DNA of 64,000 nucleotides from Nostoc sphaeroides (GCF_003443655.1 NZ_CP031941.1:5357001-5421000), one strand, 5' to 3'; shown: positions 44,319-53,001, numbered from the stretch's first letter. The notes: a model not told the origin generated them from the sequence alone. Made by a program: numbers and translations.

Positions 44319-44498
44319 TTAACTAGCTTGATTAATACGCCGTTTTAACTCAGCCTCTAATTGTTCTGGAGTGCTGACCACTACCCCCGGTTTCGCTCTC
44401 ATGATGCTGAGGTAATGCTGAAATGCCTCCTCATCCTGGGGGTTTGATATCACATATTGTCTTAATTCTTGCTCATTAAGAGTTAAATAGTCTGTCAT
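44319..44498 (-). CDS. DUF6887-like small protein
   Basis: 59 residues: MTDYLTLNEQELRQYVISNP, then QDEEAFQHYLSIMRAKPGVV and a helical end LEAELKRRINQAS. The pattern (LxxxELRxYVLxxPxDEEAFxxYxxxxxxxPG) is that of a small cyanobacterial family I remember as DUF6887. Its ATG overlaps the stop of the upstream gene in an ATGA, so the two are translationally coupled. Function unknown; pairs of such short genes suggest a two-component module, possibly toxin-antitoxin-like (inference). DUF numbers are from memory. Confidence 0.65.
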   Translation of the reverse strand: MTDYLTLNEQELRQYVISNPQDEEAFQHYLSIMRAKPGVVVSTPEQLEAELKRRINQAS

Positions 44499-44683
44499 CG
44501 GATAATGTTCTCCCCGTTACTAAGAATTTCTACTTGGATGGTTTCGCCTATCAAAATCACGATTCGGCTTGTCCTCTCATCAAATCTAACCAATGCTATA
44601 TCTCTAAACAAATTACTAGCCCGAACACAAAAGTCAAAGAATGCTTTAAGTTGCTGGATGGTCGGTTCCATACCTTTTACCAT
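44495..44683 (-). CDS. DUF6888-like small protein
   Basis: 62 residues: MEPTIQQLKAFFDFCVRASN, then LFRDIALVRFDERTSRIVIL and GETIQVEILSNGENI. A helix followed by a beta-hairpin sheet; the LxRxIxLVRFDERTxxIxILxGExIxVEIxxNG pattern is that of the family I remember as DUF6888, which is found next to DUF6887. It overlaps the DUF6887-like gene by 4 bp. Start is MVKG (44683) or MEPT (44671). No function known. Confidence 0.65.
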   Translation of the reverse strand: MVKGMEPTIQQLKAFFDFCVRASNLFRDIALVRFDERTSRIVILIGETIQVEILSNGENIIR

Positions 44684-44883
44684 AGAATAAAATTAAATCG
44701 GTTCATTCGTGACAAGTTGGGATAACATTGCTTTTGTCAATTATAAATTCCGCTGAAAAGTGAAGAGAGATTGATGTTAGACCTATATCTTGGACACGAA
44801 CAATATCCAATCCAGTTAAACGTCTGAATCAAGCCCCGCAATATCGAACCATTGAAGTTCTCATCAGTCAATAGACGCACTGG

Positions 44884-45228
44884 CTATAATTCTCCTTGGG
44901 GCTGATAGCGATCGCGTAAGCGCTGCCTAAGATTAGCTAAATTATACTGCTGGACAAATTGATTTCGCTGTTGTTGAGCTTTTTTGCGACGCTGCTCTAG
45001 GTAATTGTCGATTTCTTGGCGATGGGTGAGATAATATGCGATCGCTGCGTATATCTCCCCTAAACAGAGAACGGGATACTGAACAGCAATTTCTTCAGGT
45101 GTAGAGCCGTTATGGTATGTTGCTAGCAAGCTATCGAGAGTAACGCGGCTCTGACCAATGCGAATACCTCCAGCTTCATCCCAACGAAACGGTGGAGCGG
45201 TAACCTGAAATTCGATTTGAACGCTCAT
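44884..45228 (-). CDS. DUF433 family protein
   Basis: 114 residues. The DUF433 core IRIGQSRVTLDSLLATYHNG and STPEEIAVQYPVLCLGEIYA with AAIAYYLTHRQEID is clear (about 22-78), a winged-helix-like fold used by putative antitoxins. A basic glutamine-rich tail follows (QRRKKAQQQRNQFVQQ). Partners are usually DUF5615/PIN-like toxins; here none follows and the upstream gene on the same strand is an unrelated 99-residue protein 51 bp away. A role in transcription control is inferred. Confidence 0.85.
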   Translation of the reverse strand: MSVQIEFQVTAPPFRWDEAGGIRIGQSRVTLDSLLATYHNGSTPEEIAVQYPVLCLGEIYAAIAYYLTHRQEIDNYLEQRRKKAQQQRNQFVQQYNLANLRQRLRDRYQPQGEL

Positions 45229-45279
45229 GGGGGCAATTCTTGGATTTGTGGTATTTCTGTCTTCAGTTTACTTTACCCG

Positions 45280-45579
45280 TTAAAGAGCGATCGCTTCTTG
45301 GCGCTGCTGTCGCAGGAAGGTGAGAAAATCCTCAATGGAGTCTTCTTCAGGCCAAAAGTTAGCAGCGAGATATTTGAGGTTATGAACGGTAATAGGGGTC
45401 TGGGTGGCGAGTAGCTGCTTGAGCGTGGTGTCTTGCCAAAACTGATTACTAAGATTTTTAAGATCGGTTTGAGAGGATGAGGATGAATTGCTTTGGGTAA
45501 GGATTTGCAGCAGTTGTTGACGTTCTGTAGATGAGAGCAGTTGGATGGCAGCGATCGCAGCTTCGAGTTGTGGAGTCAT
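45280..45579 (-). CDS. hypothetical protein upstream of DUF433
   Basis: 99 residues. The N-terminal helix MTPQLEAAIAAIQLLSSTER (with QQLLQILTQ) resembles the start of many small antitoxin-like proteins, followed by a serine stretch, then LSNQFWQDTTLKQLLATQTP and EDSIEDFLTFLRQQR. I recognise no family. It is co-oriented with the DUF433 gene 51 bp downstream, so the two may form one module. Confidence 0.6.
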   Translation of the reverse strand: MTPQLEAAIAAIQLLSSTERQQLLQILTQSNSSSSSQTDLKNLSNQFWQDTTLKQLLATQTPITVHNLKYLAANFWPEEDSIEDFLTFLRQQRQEAIAL

Positions 45580-45668
45580 AGTGCGGTTTTGTGGTTATCT
45601 GCTTCTATGCTATTTGAATTCAGGGGCGATCAAAGCGTGAAAGTATCCTCCGCCTCTTTTGCCCCATA

Positions 45669-45775
45669 CTTCGGCTTACCTCGGCTTACCTCGGCTTACC
45701 TCGGCACAAGTCGCTCGGCACAAGTCGCTCGGCACAAGTCGCTCGGCACAAGTCGCTCAGTACAAGTGCCCAATT
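45669..45775. repeat. tandem ACCTCGGCTT and GGCACAAGTCGCTC units
   Basis: Three to four units TCGGCTTACC (45671-45704) run into four units CGGCACAAGTCGCT (45703-45760) and end in the common motif CAGTACAAGTGCCC. Confidence 0.85.
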
Positions 45776-45781
45776 CCCTAC

Positions 45782-47635
45782 TCAATTCAACGGCTCCATA
45801 ATGGCTCTTAAACCGTTGGTATAGAGTGTTTTGAGCATTTCTTTAGCGTTATATTCACTGCTAAATACTCCTGCTTGCATAACTTTTTGACCTTGCCAAA
45901 CAGTGGGAAACGCACCAGGAGCAAGGAATCGCACTAAATCTTGATCTTTATTAGTTGCTAATGGCACTACTACGCGATAACGTACACCAAATTCTCTTGC
46001 AGAGTTACCGCCATCTGGAATACTTGCAGAACTTGTTTGGATATTGTTATCAGGAAGTGGTAAAAGTGCAGAAGCACCTGGAGCAGCAGTTTCTTGTATT
46101 GGTAATGGCTGCTGTGCAACTGAATTGGATGGGTACTCAGGAGCAGTAAACTCAATCGTATTAGGCTCAATCCGCACATAATTCAACTGTGGTGTATCAG
46201 ATGGCTGGGCTGGACTGGGAGTTGCAACTCTTGAAGTGTTAGTTGGTATTTGTCTAGCCGACAAGCTGCTAGGAGTAGGAAAGCCGGCAACTTTAGAGGT
46301 GGGTTGCTGTTGATTGGATATGGGCGTGGAAAGCGGTACTTTAGCTGGCAACAATGGCAGCAATTGACTGTTTAATTGTCTAGGAACAGGATTATTTGCT
46401 GAAATGCTGTTGCTGGTTTGCCTATTAGTAGTTTCAGATATTTCGGGAGCCGAGAAGGTGATTTCCCCGCTTGGTGGTATTTCTCGTAACACATTGTTAG
46501 AGACAGGGGCAGGTTGAGAATTTTGGGTTGCAAGTGCTGTTGTACCATTGATATCTACCTTACCAGTGATGCGATCGCTCACCAGGTTGTTACCAGCAGC
46601 AGAAATCACCTGTTTAGCAGCGCTGGCGTTAATATCGTAGCGAGCATTATTTTGAAATTGATTACCCCCAGGTTCGGATGCACTACCCAAATCTGGCATT
46701 GCTTGAGCGATCGCAACTAAACCATCTTCTTTATTATCTTGAATAATATTATTCCGTAAAATCGGGCGGGCATTTGCTTGCACTACAATTCCCGATCTAT
46801 TGTTCTGAATTTGATTCCCTATGACTATAGGAGTGGCATTTTGGGCAATATTGATGCCAAAACCCGTTTCGTGAAATACATTTTCCTTTACTTTGGGACT
46901 GGAGTTACCAGCAATTGTGATGCCATTGGCTCCATTGCGATCAAAATAATTCTTACTAATGGTAGGTGCAGCATTACCACAGACAGAAATACCATCTTGG
47001 GTACTGCCAGTAAATGTATTGTCTGCGATTACCGGATTACTTGATTCAATCCATAAACCGTAACCACGGCGGTTTGGGTTCGTCACCGTTACCCCAGTGA
47101 GCAAGGTTTGGTTTGCTCCAACAATTGTGACATTTTGACCGGCAAAGCTCCGGCTCAGGTAATCACCACCTCCCTGAATTACAATATCCTTACCTTGATT
47201 GCTAGGGTTGCCTTGAATTGAAATACCCGGTTTCATTATTAAGGGAAATTCTTCTCCTGTCTCGGCGCTATAACTGCCCGTGGAGAGCATAATTACAGTG
47301 TTGGCGTTAGCTAATCGCAACGCTTGAGTAATCGTTTTCACAGGAGCGGATTCGCTGCCATTGCCTGTGTCATCTCCACCATTTGGGTTGACAAACAGCA
47401 CGTTATGAGAATTTTTTTTCTCAACCAGAGGTGCTGAATTTGGTGTCGATGGCATCTGAGCGATGCCTCCGGCGAGCTCCGCTAACGCGCTACTCAGGGA
47501 CGCCGTTCCCATGCCTACGGTAAAAGATAATACTGATAAACTAAAAAATAAAAGCCTTGCTGATTTCATAAACTTAAGCTTCGCAAGCATAATATCTACT
47601 CTATGGTACTTAGGTAACACACGATGGTGAATCAT
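45782..47635 (-). CDS. right-handed parallel beta-helix (DUF1565) protein with C-terminal SPOR-like segment
   Basis: About 617 residues. A signal peptide (SARLLFFSLSVLSFTVGM) precedes a DUF1565 start (VLFVNPNGGDDTGNGSESAP) and a beta-helix of repeated NxFxxNxxxGI rungs (about 100-330). A proline/serine/glutamine-rich linker follows, and the end (KVMQAGVFSSEYNAKEMLKT) looks like a short SPOR-type domain. Probably exported and binding polysaccharide or peptidoglycan (inference). ATG 47635 has GAGGAG upstream; ATG 47587 and 47569 are alternatives. The frame upstream of 47706 lies in a mobile element and is not counted. Confidence 0.8.
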   Translation of the reverse strand: MIHHRVLPKYHRVDIMLAKLKFMKSARLLFFSLSVLSFTVGMGTASLSSALAELAGGIAQMPSTPNSAPLVEKKNSHNVLFVNPNGGDDTGNGSESAPVKTITQALRLANANTVIMLSTGSYSAETGEEFPLIMKPGISIQGNPSNQGKDIVIQGGGDYLSRSFAGQNVTIVGANQTLLTGVTVTNPNRRGYGLWIESSNPVIADNTFTGSTQDGISVCGNAAPTISKNYFDRNGANGITIAGNSSPKVKENVFHETGFGINIAQNATPIVIGNQIQNNRSGIVVQANARPILRNNIIQDNKEDGLVAIAQAMPDLGSASEPGGNQFQNNARYDINASAAKQVISAAGNNLVSDRITGKVDINGTTALATQNSQPAPVSNNVLREIPPSGEITFSAPEISETTNRQTSNSISANNPVPRQLNSQLLPLLPAKVPLSTPISNQQQPTSKVAGFPTPSSLSARQIPTNTSRVATPSPAQPSDTPQLNYVRIEPNTIEFTAPEYPSNSVAQQPLPIQETAAPGASALLPLPDNNIQTSSASIPDGGNSAREFGVRYRVVVPLATNKDQDLVRFLAPGAFPTVWQGQKVMQAGVFSSEYNAKEMLKTLYTNGLRAIMEPLN

Positions 47636-47705
47636 ATTTAACACAACTCCTCGCAAGTAACCATATATTCTTATACTCTCTAAGAGTATTATGTCGATAA
47701 TATTA

Positions 47706-47854
47706 GGGACTTCCAAGTAAAAAAATATTCCATTGCTATTGTTCACTGTTGACCGTTGACGGTTCACGAGTTTTCAGTCAACAGTCAACAGTCAACAGTC
47801 AACAGTCAACAGTCAACGACTTTAATGTGGAATAATTTATTTTTTGGAGTTCCC
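47706..47854. mobile_element. MITE-like element, 3-bp TSD family (copy 4)
   Basis: 149 bp from GGGACTTCCAAGTAAAAAAA to TTATTTTTTGGAGTTCCC, flanked by TTA on both sides (47703-47705, 47855-47857). It has six CAGTCAA units. Opposite in orientation to copy 1, with the same length. Confidence 0.85.
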
Positions 47855-47896
47855 TTACATATTGAGCGAGTGGCGATTTTTAAAACAGGGTAATAA

Positions 47897-48019
47897 GGGA
47901 CTGACAAATAAAAAAACATCCCAAATTTTTTTGTGGGATGGGTGTCCTCACCCGTCCCGTATTCAGGGCGGGCAGGATGCCCACCCCACAAGATGGATAA
48001 TTTATTTATTGGAAGTCCC
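47897..48019. mobile_element. MITE-like element, 3-bp TSD family with different core (copy 5)
   Basis: 123 bp from GGGACTGACAAATAAAAAAA to TTTATTTATTGGAAGTCCC, with TAA on both sides (47894-47896, 48020-48022). The heptamer core is replaced by a GTGGGATGGGTGTCC / GGATGCCCACCCCACA palindrome around a CCCGTCCCGTATTCAGGGCG hairpin. Confidence 0.85.
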
Positions 48020-48100
48020 TAAATGATATTGTGTCTGTTCAAGAATACCTTGTCCTCAAGGACACGCTAGGCGATCGCCAATTAAAATCCGTGACATCTC

Positions 48101-48128
48101 CTACACTTCTGCTTCGCAGTAAGTGTAG
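48101..48128. ncRNA. hairpin at the 3' end of tnpB (possible right end / omega-RNA part)
   Basis: CTACACTTCTGC, TTC, GCAGTAAGTGTAG: a 12-bp stem with one bulge in the last codons of tnpB. IS200/IS605 elements have a right-end hairpin and a guide RNA that overlaps the tnpB 3' end, so this position fits. Beyond it no element boundary is defined. Confidence 0.4.
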
Positions 48129-49327
48129 GCTTCCAAGACAATCCGGCTATTGCTTAGGAGACTCTTGGCTTTAAGAACGGAATGCCCTACCGCCCTTTTC
48201 TTTATATTAATCGCAGCATTATGATCCCTATCCAAGTTGCATGAACAATGAGGACAACTATGCCATCTCTCATGCAGCTTTTTAGGAACTTTAGCCCCAC
48301 AATTAGAACAATCTTGAGATGTGTTTTTTGGGTTAACAGCTATCACAAGCAAACCAGCATTTTCGGCTTTATTTGCAAGAATTGATCAAAAGCTTGACCA
48401 CCCAGCATCATGAACTGACTTTGCTAGTTTGGACTTTGAAAGTCCTTTGATGTTTAAACCCTCATGGACTATGACATCATATTTTTTGAGTAAATCATTA
48501 GCAGTTTTGAAGTGAAAATCCCGACGTTTGTCAGCAACTTTTTTATGTTGCCTACCTAGTTGCTTAACTGCTTTTTGTCTCCCTTTACTGCCCTTTTTAC
48601 GTCTAGATACTCGCTTCTGAACCACTATGTTGCGTTTTTGTGCTTTTCTATAATGTTTTGGAATAGCAACAACTTCACCTTCAGAAGTTGTTAAGAACTC
48701 TTTTAATCCCAAGTCAATGCCAGTAATCGATTCGGGATTAACGTCGGGCTTAACAGTAGGAACTGTAGGGTCTTCTAGACTTAAAGTGATGTAGTATCCA
48801 TCTGCTTTTTTGGTGACAGCAGCAGTTTTAATTTTGAAACCAGTAGGTAGTTGACGATGCAAAACAACTTTTATTAACCCCAACTTTGGGAGATTAATCA
48901 AGTTATCCTGCAAGCAGTCTTCTTTCATCTGAGGATAAGTGAAGGTTTTGTATCTACTTCTAGATTTAAACCTTGGTTTGCCACTTTTCTGACCGTTGCT
49001 ATCACCTTTCAGAAATCTGTCAAAAGTTACCTTAACTCGCTTGACAACATCTTGCAAAACTTGTGAATAAATATCACCGTAATGGGGATGACTTTTCTTC
49101 AGTTCAGGCAATGTTTTCTTTTGAGAGTAGTAGTCTGGATTATCTCTTAATTCTGGGAGATGACAAACTAGTGGACAAGCATTGACAGGACTACGGTTTT
49201 GTTCGTACCAATTAAATCTATCTGCCAACAAATAGTTATACTGAGCGCACAACATAGATAACCATCTATCTATCTCTGCGGCTTGCACTTTTGTTGGACG
49301 TAGCTTGTACTGGTATGCAATCCTCAT
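48101..49327 (-). pseudogene. tnpB: IS200/IS605-type TnpB, interrupted by one in-frame stop
   Basis: The frame from ATG 49327 to 48101 would encode 408 residues but has one TGA at 48386-48388 (SSF-stop-SILANKAENAG). N-terminal helix-turn-helix part YQYKLRPTKVQAAEIDRWLS; RuvC motifs with D in TGIDLGLKEF, E in IVHEGLNIKGL, D in NLDRDHNAAINI; zinc finger CSNCG...CPHCS. All catalytic residues are kept. TnpB is an RNA-guided nuclease. No tnpA is adjacent; a ribbon-helix-helix gene is divergent 60 bp away. The rest being intact suggests a recent loss, or readthrough. Confidence 0.85.
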
Positions 49328-49365
49328 TTCTTGATTCTCAGCACCAGATATACTTTATCCTAAAA

Positions 49366-49384
49366 GGGTAAACATTGTGTACCC
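49366..49384. promoter_or_regulatory. inverted repeat GGGTA-N9-TACCC between tnpB and RHH gene
   Basis: GGGTA (49366-49370) and TACCC (49380-49384) with nine bases between, ending 3 bp before the ATG of the RHH gene. Such a site could be the operator of the RHH protein and control both divergent genes. Confidence 0.45.
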
Positions 49385-49387
49385 ATT

Positions 49388-49561
49388 ATGAAAAATTCTA
49401 GATTAAGTGTCAGAATGTCAACACGTAGATTAAACAAGCTGAGGCAGTATGCAGCAAATAAGGATAAAACAGTGACACAAATAATTGAGGATTGGATCGA
49501 TAGGTTGCCAAGCTCCAAGACTGATGATTCCTCATCGACCAACTGCCCTCTCAATCCGTAG
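49388..49561 (+). CDS. ribbon-helix-helix (CopG/Arc-like) protein
   Basis: 57 residues: MKNSRLSVRMSTRRLNKLRQ, then YAANKDKTVTQIIEDWIDRL and an acidic/serine tail. The beta strand (RLSVRMS), helix (STRRLNKLRQYAA) and second helix after KTVTQ fit the RHH fold exactly. It is divergent from tnpB with 60 bp between the start codons and a palindrome near its own start, so autoregulation and control of tnpB are likely (inference). It occupies the place of tnpA in divergent IS605-type elements. A terminator follows about 45 bp downstream. Confidence 0.75.
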   Translation: MKNSRLSVRMSTRRLNKLRQYAANKDKTVTQIIEDWIDRLPSSKTDDSSSTNCPLNP

Positions 49562-49606
49562 GATTGAATTAGTTGTTGGTCAATTCGTCATCATCCAAAA
49601 ATTCAT

Positions 49607-49644
49607 CCCACACTGCCTTCGGTCAGATGTGGGGCTTCTTTTTG
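49607..49644 (+). terminator. terminator after the RHH gene
   Basis: CCCACACTGCC, TTCG loop, GGTCAGATGTGGG: an extended stem with two mismatches and a stable tetraloop, followed by CTTCTTTTTG. From here to 49884 only repeat pieces (TTCCGCCTTGCGGCGCTAG) are seen. Confidence 0.75.
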
Positions 49645-49884
49645 ATTTAGCTAAAAAGCCGATTCCATACCATAATACTTTTGACTTCCGCCTTGCGGCG
49701 CTAGTCGTTTGTAGGCTTGTTGTTTACCCTAAAATACTTGACTAACCTTAGTGCAAAACTGTAGCCTCAAACTACCCTTATCACTGCCTATAGGAAAATG
49801 GGATAATTTCCCGTAACCCTTGCTACTACGTATTTTACGTATATTCTGCAAAACTTGAGTAAAAAAAAGCAAATTAATTAACTT

Positions 49885-51000
49885 ATGGTAACTAGGATAT
49901 ATGATCATTCACACTTCGATGAAAGCACTAACGGGGTTGTTTTAATGGTCGAGCCATACAGCCAAAAAGAGCAGATACAACAAGTTGTCTACCGCATTTT
50001 AGATGCCAATTTAGATCGCGCTCGTGAGGGCTTGCGAATTATTGAGGAATGGTGTCGCTTTGGGTTGAATAATGCCCAGCTGGCTCTTGAATGTAAGCGT
50101 TTGCGACAAGAGGTAGCCAAGTGGCATACTTCAGAATTGCGGGCGGCGCGAGATACACCAGGCGATCCTGGGACTGAGTTAACCCATCCTCAAGAAGAAC
50201 AACGAGCTAGTATCAAATCGGTGTTACAAGCTAATTTTTGCCGGATAGAAGAAGCATTACGGGTGTTGGAAGAATACAGCAAGCTTTATCACCCAACTAT
50301 GGCCAAAGCTTGTAAGCAGATGCGCTATCAGGTTTATACCCTAGAAAGTAGTTTAATGGGTCATCAGCGCCATCAATTGTTATGGCGATCGCATTTGTAT
50401 CTTGTTACTTCCCCACATGAAACTTTGTTGAACAACGTCGAAGCTGCACTCAAAGGGGGCTTAACGCTTTTACAATACCGCGACAAAACCGCCGATGATT
50501 CTTTGCGTCTGGAACAAGCTAGAAAACTTCGCCAGTTATGCCATATCTACGGTGCTTTGTTCATTGTGAACGATCGCGTGGATGTAGCTTTAGCTGTCGA
50601 TGCAGATGGGGTGCATCTAGGACAACAAGATATGCCCATTGCTGTTGCTCGGCAATTACTCGGTTCGCAACGTCTGATAGGTCTTTCTACCACAAATAAG
50701 GAAGAAATGCAAGCAGCAATTGCGGAAGGTGTAGATTATATTGGCGTGGGGCCAGTTTATGAAACTCCGACAAAAGTAGGTAAGGCAGCCACAGGTTTAG
50801 AATATGTCAGCTATGCTGCTAAAAACTGCTCAATTCCCTGGTTTGCCATTGGAGGAATAGATGCCAATAATATCAATGATGTGATCGATGCGGGAGCCGA
50901 ACGTGTAGCGGTGGTGCGATCGCTCATGCAAGCCGAACAGCCCACCCTAGTGACTCAATATTTGCTCTCCCAACTCAATCGCATTAAACCAGAATTTTAA
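49885..51000 (+). CDS. thiE: thiamine phosphate synthase, long cyanobacterial form
   Basis: 371 residues: joins the pyrimidine and thiazole moieties to thiamine phosphate. An N-terminal helical extension (about 25-160) starts IQQVVYRILDANLDRAREGL, typical of cyanobacterial ThiE. The TIM-barrel part follows with GLTLLQYRDKTADD, FIVNDRVDVALAVDADGVHL and GQQDMP, then IGVGPVYETPTK and WFAIGGIDANN. ATG 49945 (MVEPYSQKE) may be the real start; ATG 49885 lies in less protein-like sequence. thiS follows about 100 bp downstream on the same strand, so the pair serves thiamine synthesis. Confidence 0.93.
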   Translation: MVTRIYDHSHFDESTNGVVLMVEPYSQKEQIQQVVYRILDANLDRAREGLRIIEEWCRFGLNNAQLALECKRLRQEVAKWHTSELRAARDTPGDPGTELTHPQEEQRASIKSVLQANFCRIEEALRVLEEYSKLYHPTMAKACKQMRYQVYTLESSLMGHQRHQLLWRSHLYLVTSPHETLLNNVEAALKGGLTLLQYRDKTADDSLRLEQARKLRQLCHIYGALFIVNDRVDVALAVDADGVHLGQQDMPIAVARQLLGSQRLIGLSTTNKEEMQAAIAEGVDYIGVGPVYETPTKVGKAATGLEYVSYAAKNCSIPWFAIGGIDANNINDVIDAGAERVAVVRSLMQAEQPTLVTQYLLSQLNRIKPEF

Positions 51001-51003
51001 AAG

Positions 51004-51095
51004 AGTCATTAGTCATTAGTCATTAGTCCTTTGTCATTAGTAAGTAACCAATACCTAATACCCCATTCCCCATTCCCCATTCCCCACTCCCCACA
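51004..51095 (+). repeat. AGTCATT and CCCCATT short repeats
   Basis: Four TAGTCAT units (51005-51035) and four CCCCATTC units (51060-51092) between thiE and thiS. Confidence 0.8.
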
Positions 51096-51101
51096 TTATT
51101 T

Positions 51102-51314
51102 ATGTCTAATGAGATTACCATTCAGGTAAATGGGGAAACCCATAGCTGTTTGTTTCAAACTTTTTTACCCGACTTGCTCCAAGAATTGGGTTTCAATCCC
51201 CGCTTGGTGGCTGTAGAATATAATGGCGAAATTTTACACCGCCAGTTTTGGGCGCAAACAAAAGTGCAACCAGGCGATCGCTTAGAAGTGGTAACTATTG
51301 TTGGCGGTGGTTAG
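51102..51314 (+). CDS. thiS: sulfur carrier protein ThiS
   Basis: 70-residue ubiquitin-like protein that carries sulfur as a C-terminal thiocarboxylate for the thiazole ring. It starts MSNEITIQVNGETHSCLFQT and ends GDRLEVVTIVGGG; the terminal Gly-Gly is required. The beta-grasp pattern ALxxxxLQELGFNPRLVAVEYNGEI is visible. It follows thiE. Its stop overlaps the convergent beta-lactamase gene by 4 bp. Confidence 0.93.
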   Translation: MSNEITIQVNGETHSCLFQTFLPDLLQELGFNPRLVAVEYNGEILHRQFWAQTKVQPGDRLEVVTIVGGG

Positions 51315-52225
51315 TTGATTTGAGTCAGCAAGCCCAAATCTTTCAAGCTACGTCGTGTAATTTCGATGCGGGCGGGTGCATCCTCTGCTTTATCCATATC
51401 AAGGGTTGTTGCGAAAAAGTAGACGTTTTTATTTTGCTCTAAATAACCTACGAACCAACCAATGTTTGGTTTGGTACTTGTTAACCATCCCGTCTTCCCC
51501 CGCAGTGTGTAGTCTGGAGTTTGTTCGCGTATCATAATATCTTTGACAAGATTTATTGTCCTTTGGGAGAAAGGCAAATCGCCTTGATATAACCGTTGCA
51601 AAAACTTAATTTGCTCTTTGGGTGTAATTTGCAATAACTGCTGTTGTAGCCAAAAACGATCAATGTCTGCGGCTGTGCCAATTTGACGGTTTCCGTAACC
51701 TACTTTGTTAATAAATTGCTGCATTCGTTCATATCCAGCCCTACGTGCTAGTACTTGATAGAACCAAACAGTTGAATCTTTAAAGGCTTGACGCAAATTC
51801 GTATCATGATTCCAAGCATCAATTTCTCGGTGAATTCCATCCCAAGTTAGAACCGCCACATCATCAGGGACTATACCTATTTCTAAAGCTACCAGCGCGT
51901 TAAAAATTTTGAATGTCGAAGCTGGAGCGATCGCAGTTACATTACGTTGAGGATTGTGTTCATAGAAGCGGTTATTTTTTGAATCGTAAATCAATATTGA
52001 GCCTTCACGCCCGAATTCTTGAAAGTGTCGCCCCAAATTTGGTGTTTTAATAGTAAGACGTTCAGATGAGGTTGAAGCAGGTTGAGCCACAACATACATT
52101 GCCCCAAAGGTAATTACACTTAATACAGCAATACATCCAATAACTGTAAATATAACAGCTTGTGTTCGGTAACGCCCAAGAGATCGCCACATACGAAACA
52201 AGATATTTTTCATTGCATATTTCAT
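51311..52225 (-). CDS. class D beta-lactamase (OXA-like)
   Basis: 304 residues. A basic N-terminus and a membrane or signal helix (VIFTVIGCIAVLSVITFGAM, about 22-46) are followed by the serine beta-lactamase fold. Motifs of class D: STFK near residue 103 with the nucleophile serine and the lysine that is carboxylated, KVGYGNRQIG near residue 173 (YGN), and LRGKTGW near residue 244. PASTFKIFNALVALEIGIV is typical. Chromosomal OXA-like genes are common in cyanobacteria; whether it acts on drugs or is a peptidoglycan-related hydrolase is open. It is convergent with thiS. Confidence 0.88.
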   Translation of the reverse strand: MKYAMKNILFRMWRSLGRYRTQAVIFTVIGCIAVLSVITFGAMYVVAQPASTSSERLTIKTPNLGRHFQEFGREGSILIYDSKNNRFYEHNPQRNVTAIAPASTFKIFNALVALEIGIVPDDVAVLTWDGIHREIDAWNHDTNLRQAFKDSTVWFYQVLARRAGYERMQQFINKVGYGNRQIGTAADIDRFWLQQQLLQITPKEQIKFLQRLYQGDLPFSQRTINLVKDIMIREQTPDYTLRGKTGWLTSTKPNIGWFVGYLEQNKNVYFFATTLDMDKAEDAPARIEITRRSLKDLGLLTQIN

Positions 52226-53001
52226 GGAATCACCAGCAAGATTCTACACTGCAATATTGCTCATTTTCAAAGCTATTGATTATACAATTTAAGTTGAAGA
52301 ATCATACAAATGAGTTGCTAATGGCATGGCATTGCCATTTTAATAAATATATATGTATAGCAATCCGATTTGATTTCTGAATCACTTGTAGAGGTAAGGG
52401 ACTGGGGATTGGGGACTGGGGACTGGGAACAAAGAATAAAGGTGTACTGAGTTTTGTTCAAAAATCAAATATGAGTCCTATATCAGAGTTTTTGTGAATT
52501 AGTATTATAGGTTATTTATCAATAGCACTTATATTAATCTTATACAGAGGCGCAGAGAAAAGCGATAATTGCTTTGGCAGACTGCTGGATTATCGCCAGA
52601 ATTAGTTAAAGCAGCGTGGAAAATTTCTCAAAATACTCTCATCAAATAAAATTAAAACCCCTATTTTAGTATTAGGGCGCGGAAGCAGACTTTGCTTACA
52701 TAGAATCGATTTCCAGCCGCCTAGATTATTCTTTTTAGAGAGTTATTAAACAACTTTAAGTTGATTGACAGAATTCTTATATTTTGGCATCATTATCAAT
52801 AATAATACAAAATTCAGAATTCAGAATTTAGAATCAATTAGTAGAAAATTCAAAACCGTCACTTTCTACTAAAGCACCAAACTTTTATTTCGGTGTGAGG
52901 CTTCAACCCATTTATTTATCCACCAGTTACACAGAATTAAATTTCTTAATTCTGGCTACTGAATTATGTTTTATTAGCTGAAGTATTTTTGGAGTACTAT
53001 A
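52226..53001. other. intergenic region
   Basis: No gene. It contains copy 2 of the 127-bp element (52356-52482), AT-rich sequence and ACAAAATTCAGAATTCAGAA repeats at about 52806-52830. The last 100 bp upstream of 53002 should hold the promoter of the leader-peptide gene. Confidence 0.55.
52356..52482. mobile_element. 127-bp MITE-like element (copy 2)
   Basis: Same length and nearly the same sequence as 23514-23640, starting TATAGCAATCCGATTTGATT and ending TATGAGTCCTATA. TA dinucleotides repeat at the borders, so the exact target duplication cannot be fixed. Confidence 0.75.

Noticed and set aside
47636..47767. N-terminal extension of the beta-helix protein
   Set aside because: Part of it is encoded by a mobile element (47706-47854), and a GAGGAG RBS supports ATG 47635.
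49485..49745. 86-residue frame overlapping the RHH gene
   Set aside because: A shadow of the RHH gene and its terminator.
49750..49884. TPP riboswitch upstream of thiE
   Set aside because: I looked for the conserved CUGAGA and ACCUGA elements and did not find them.
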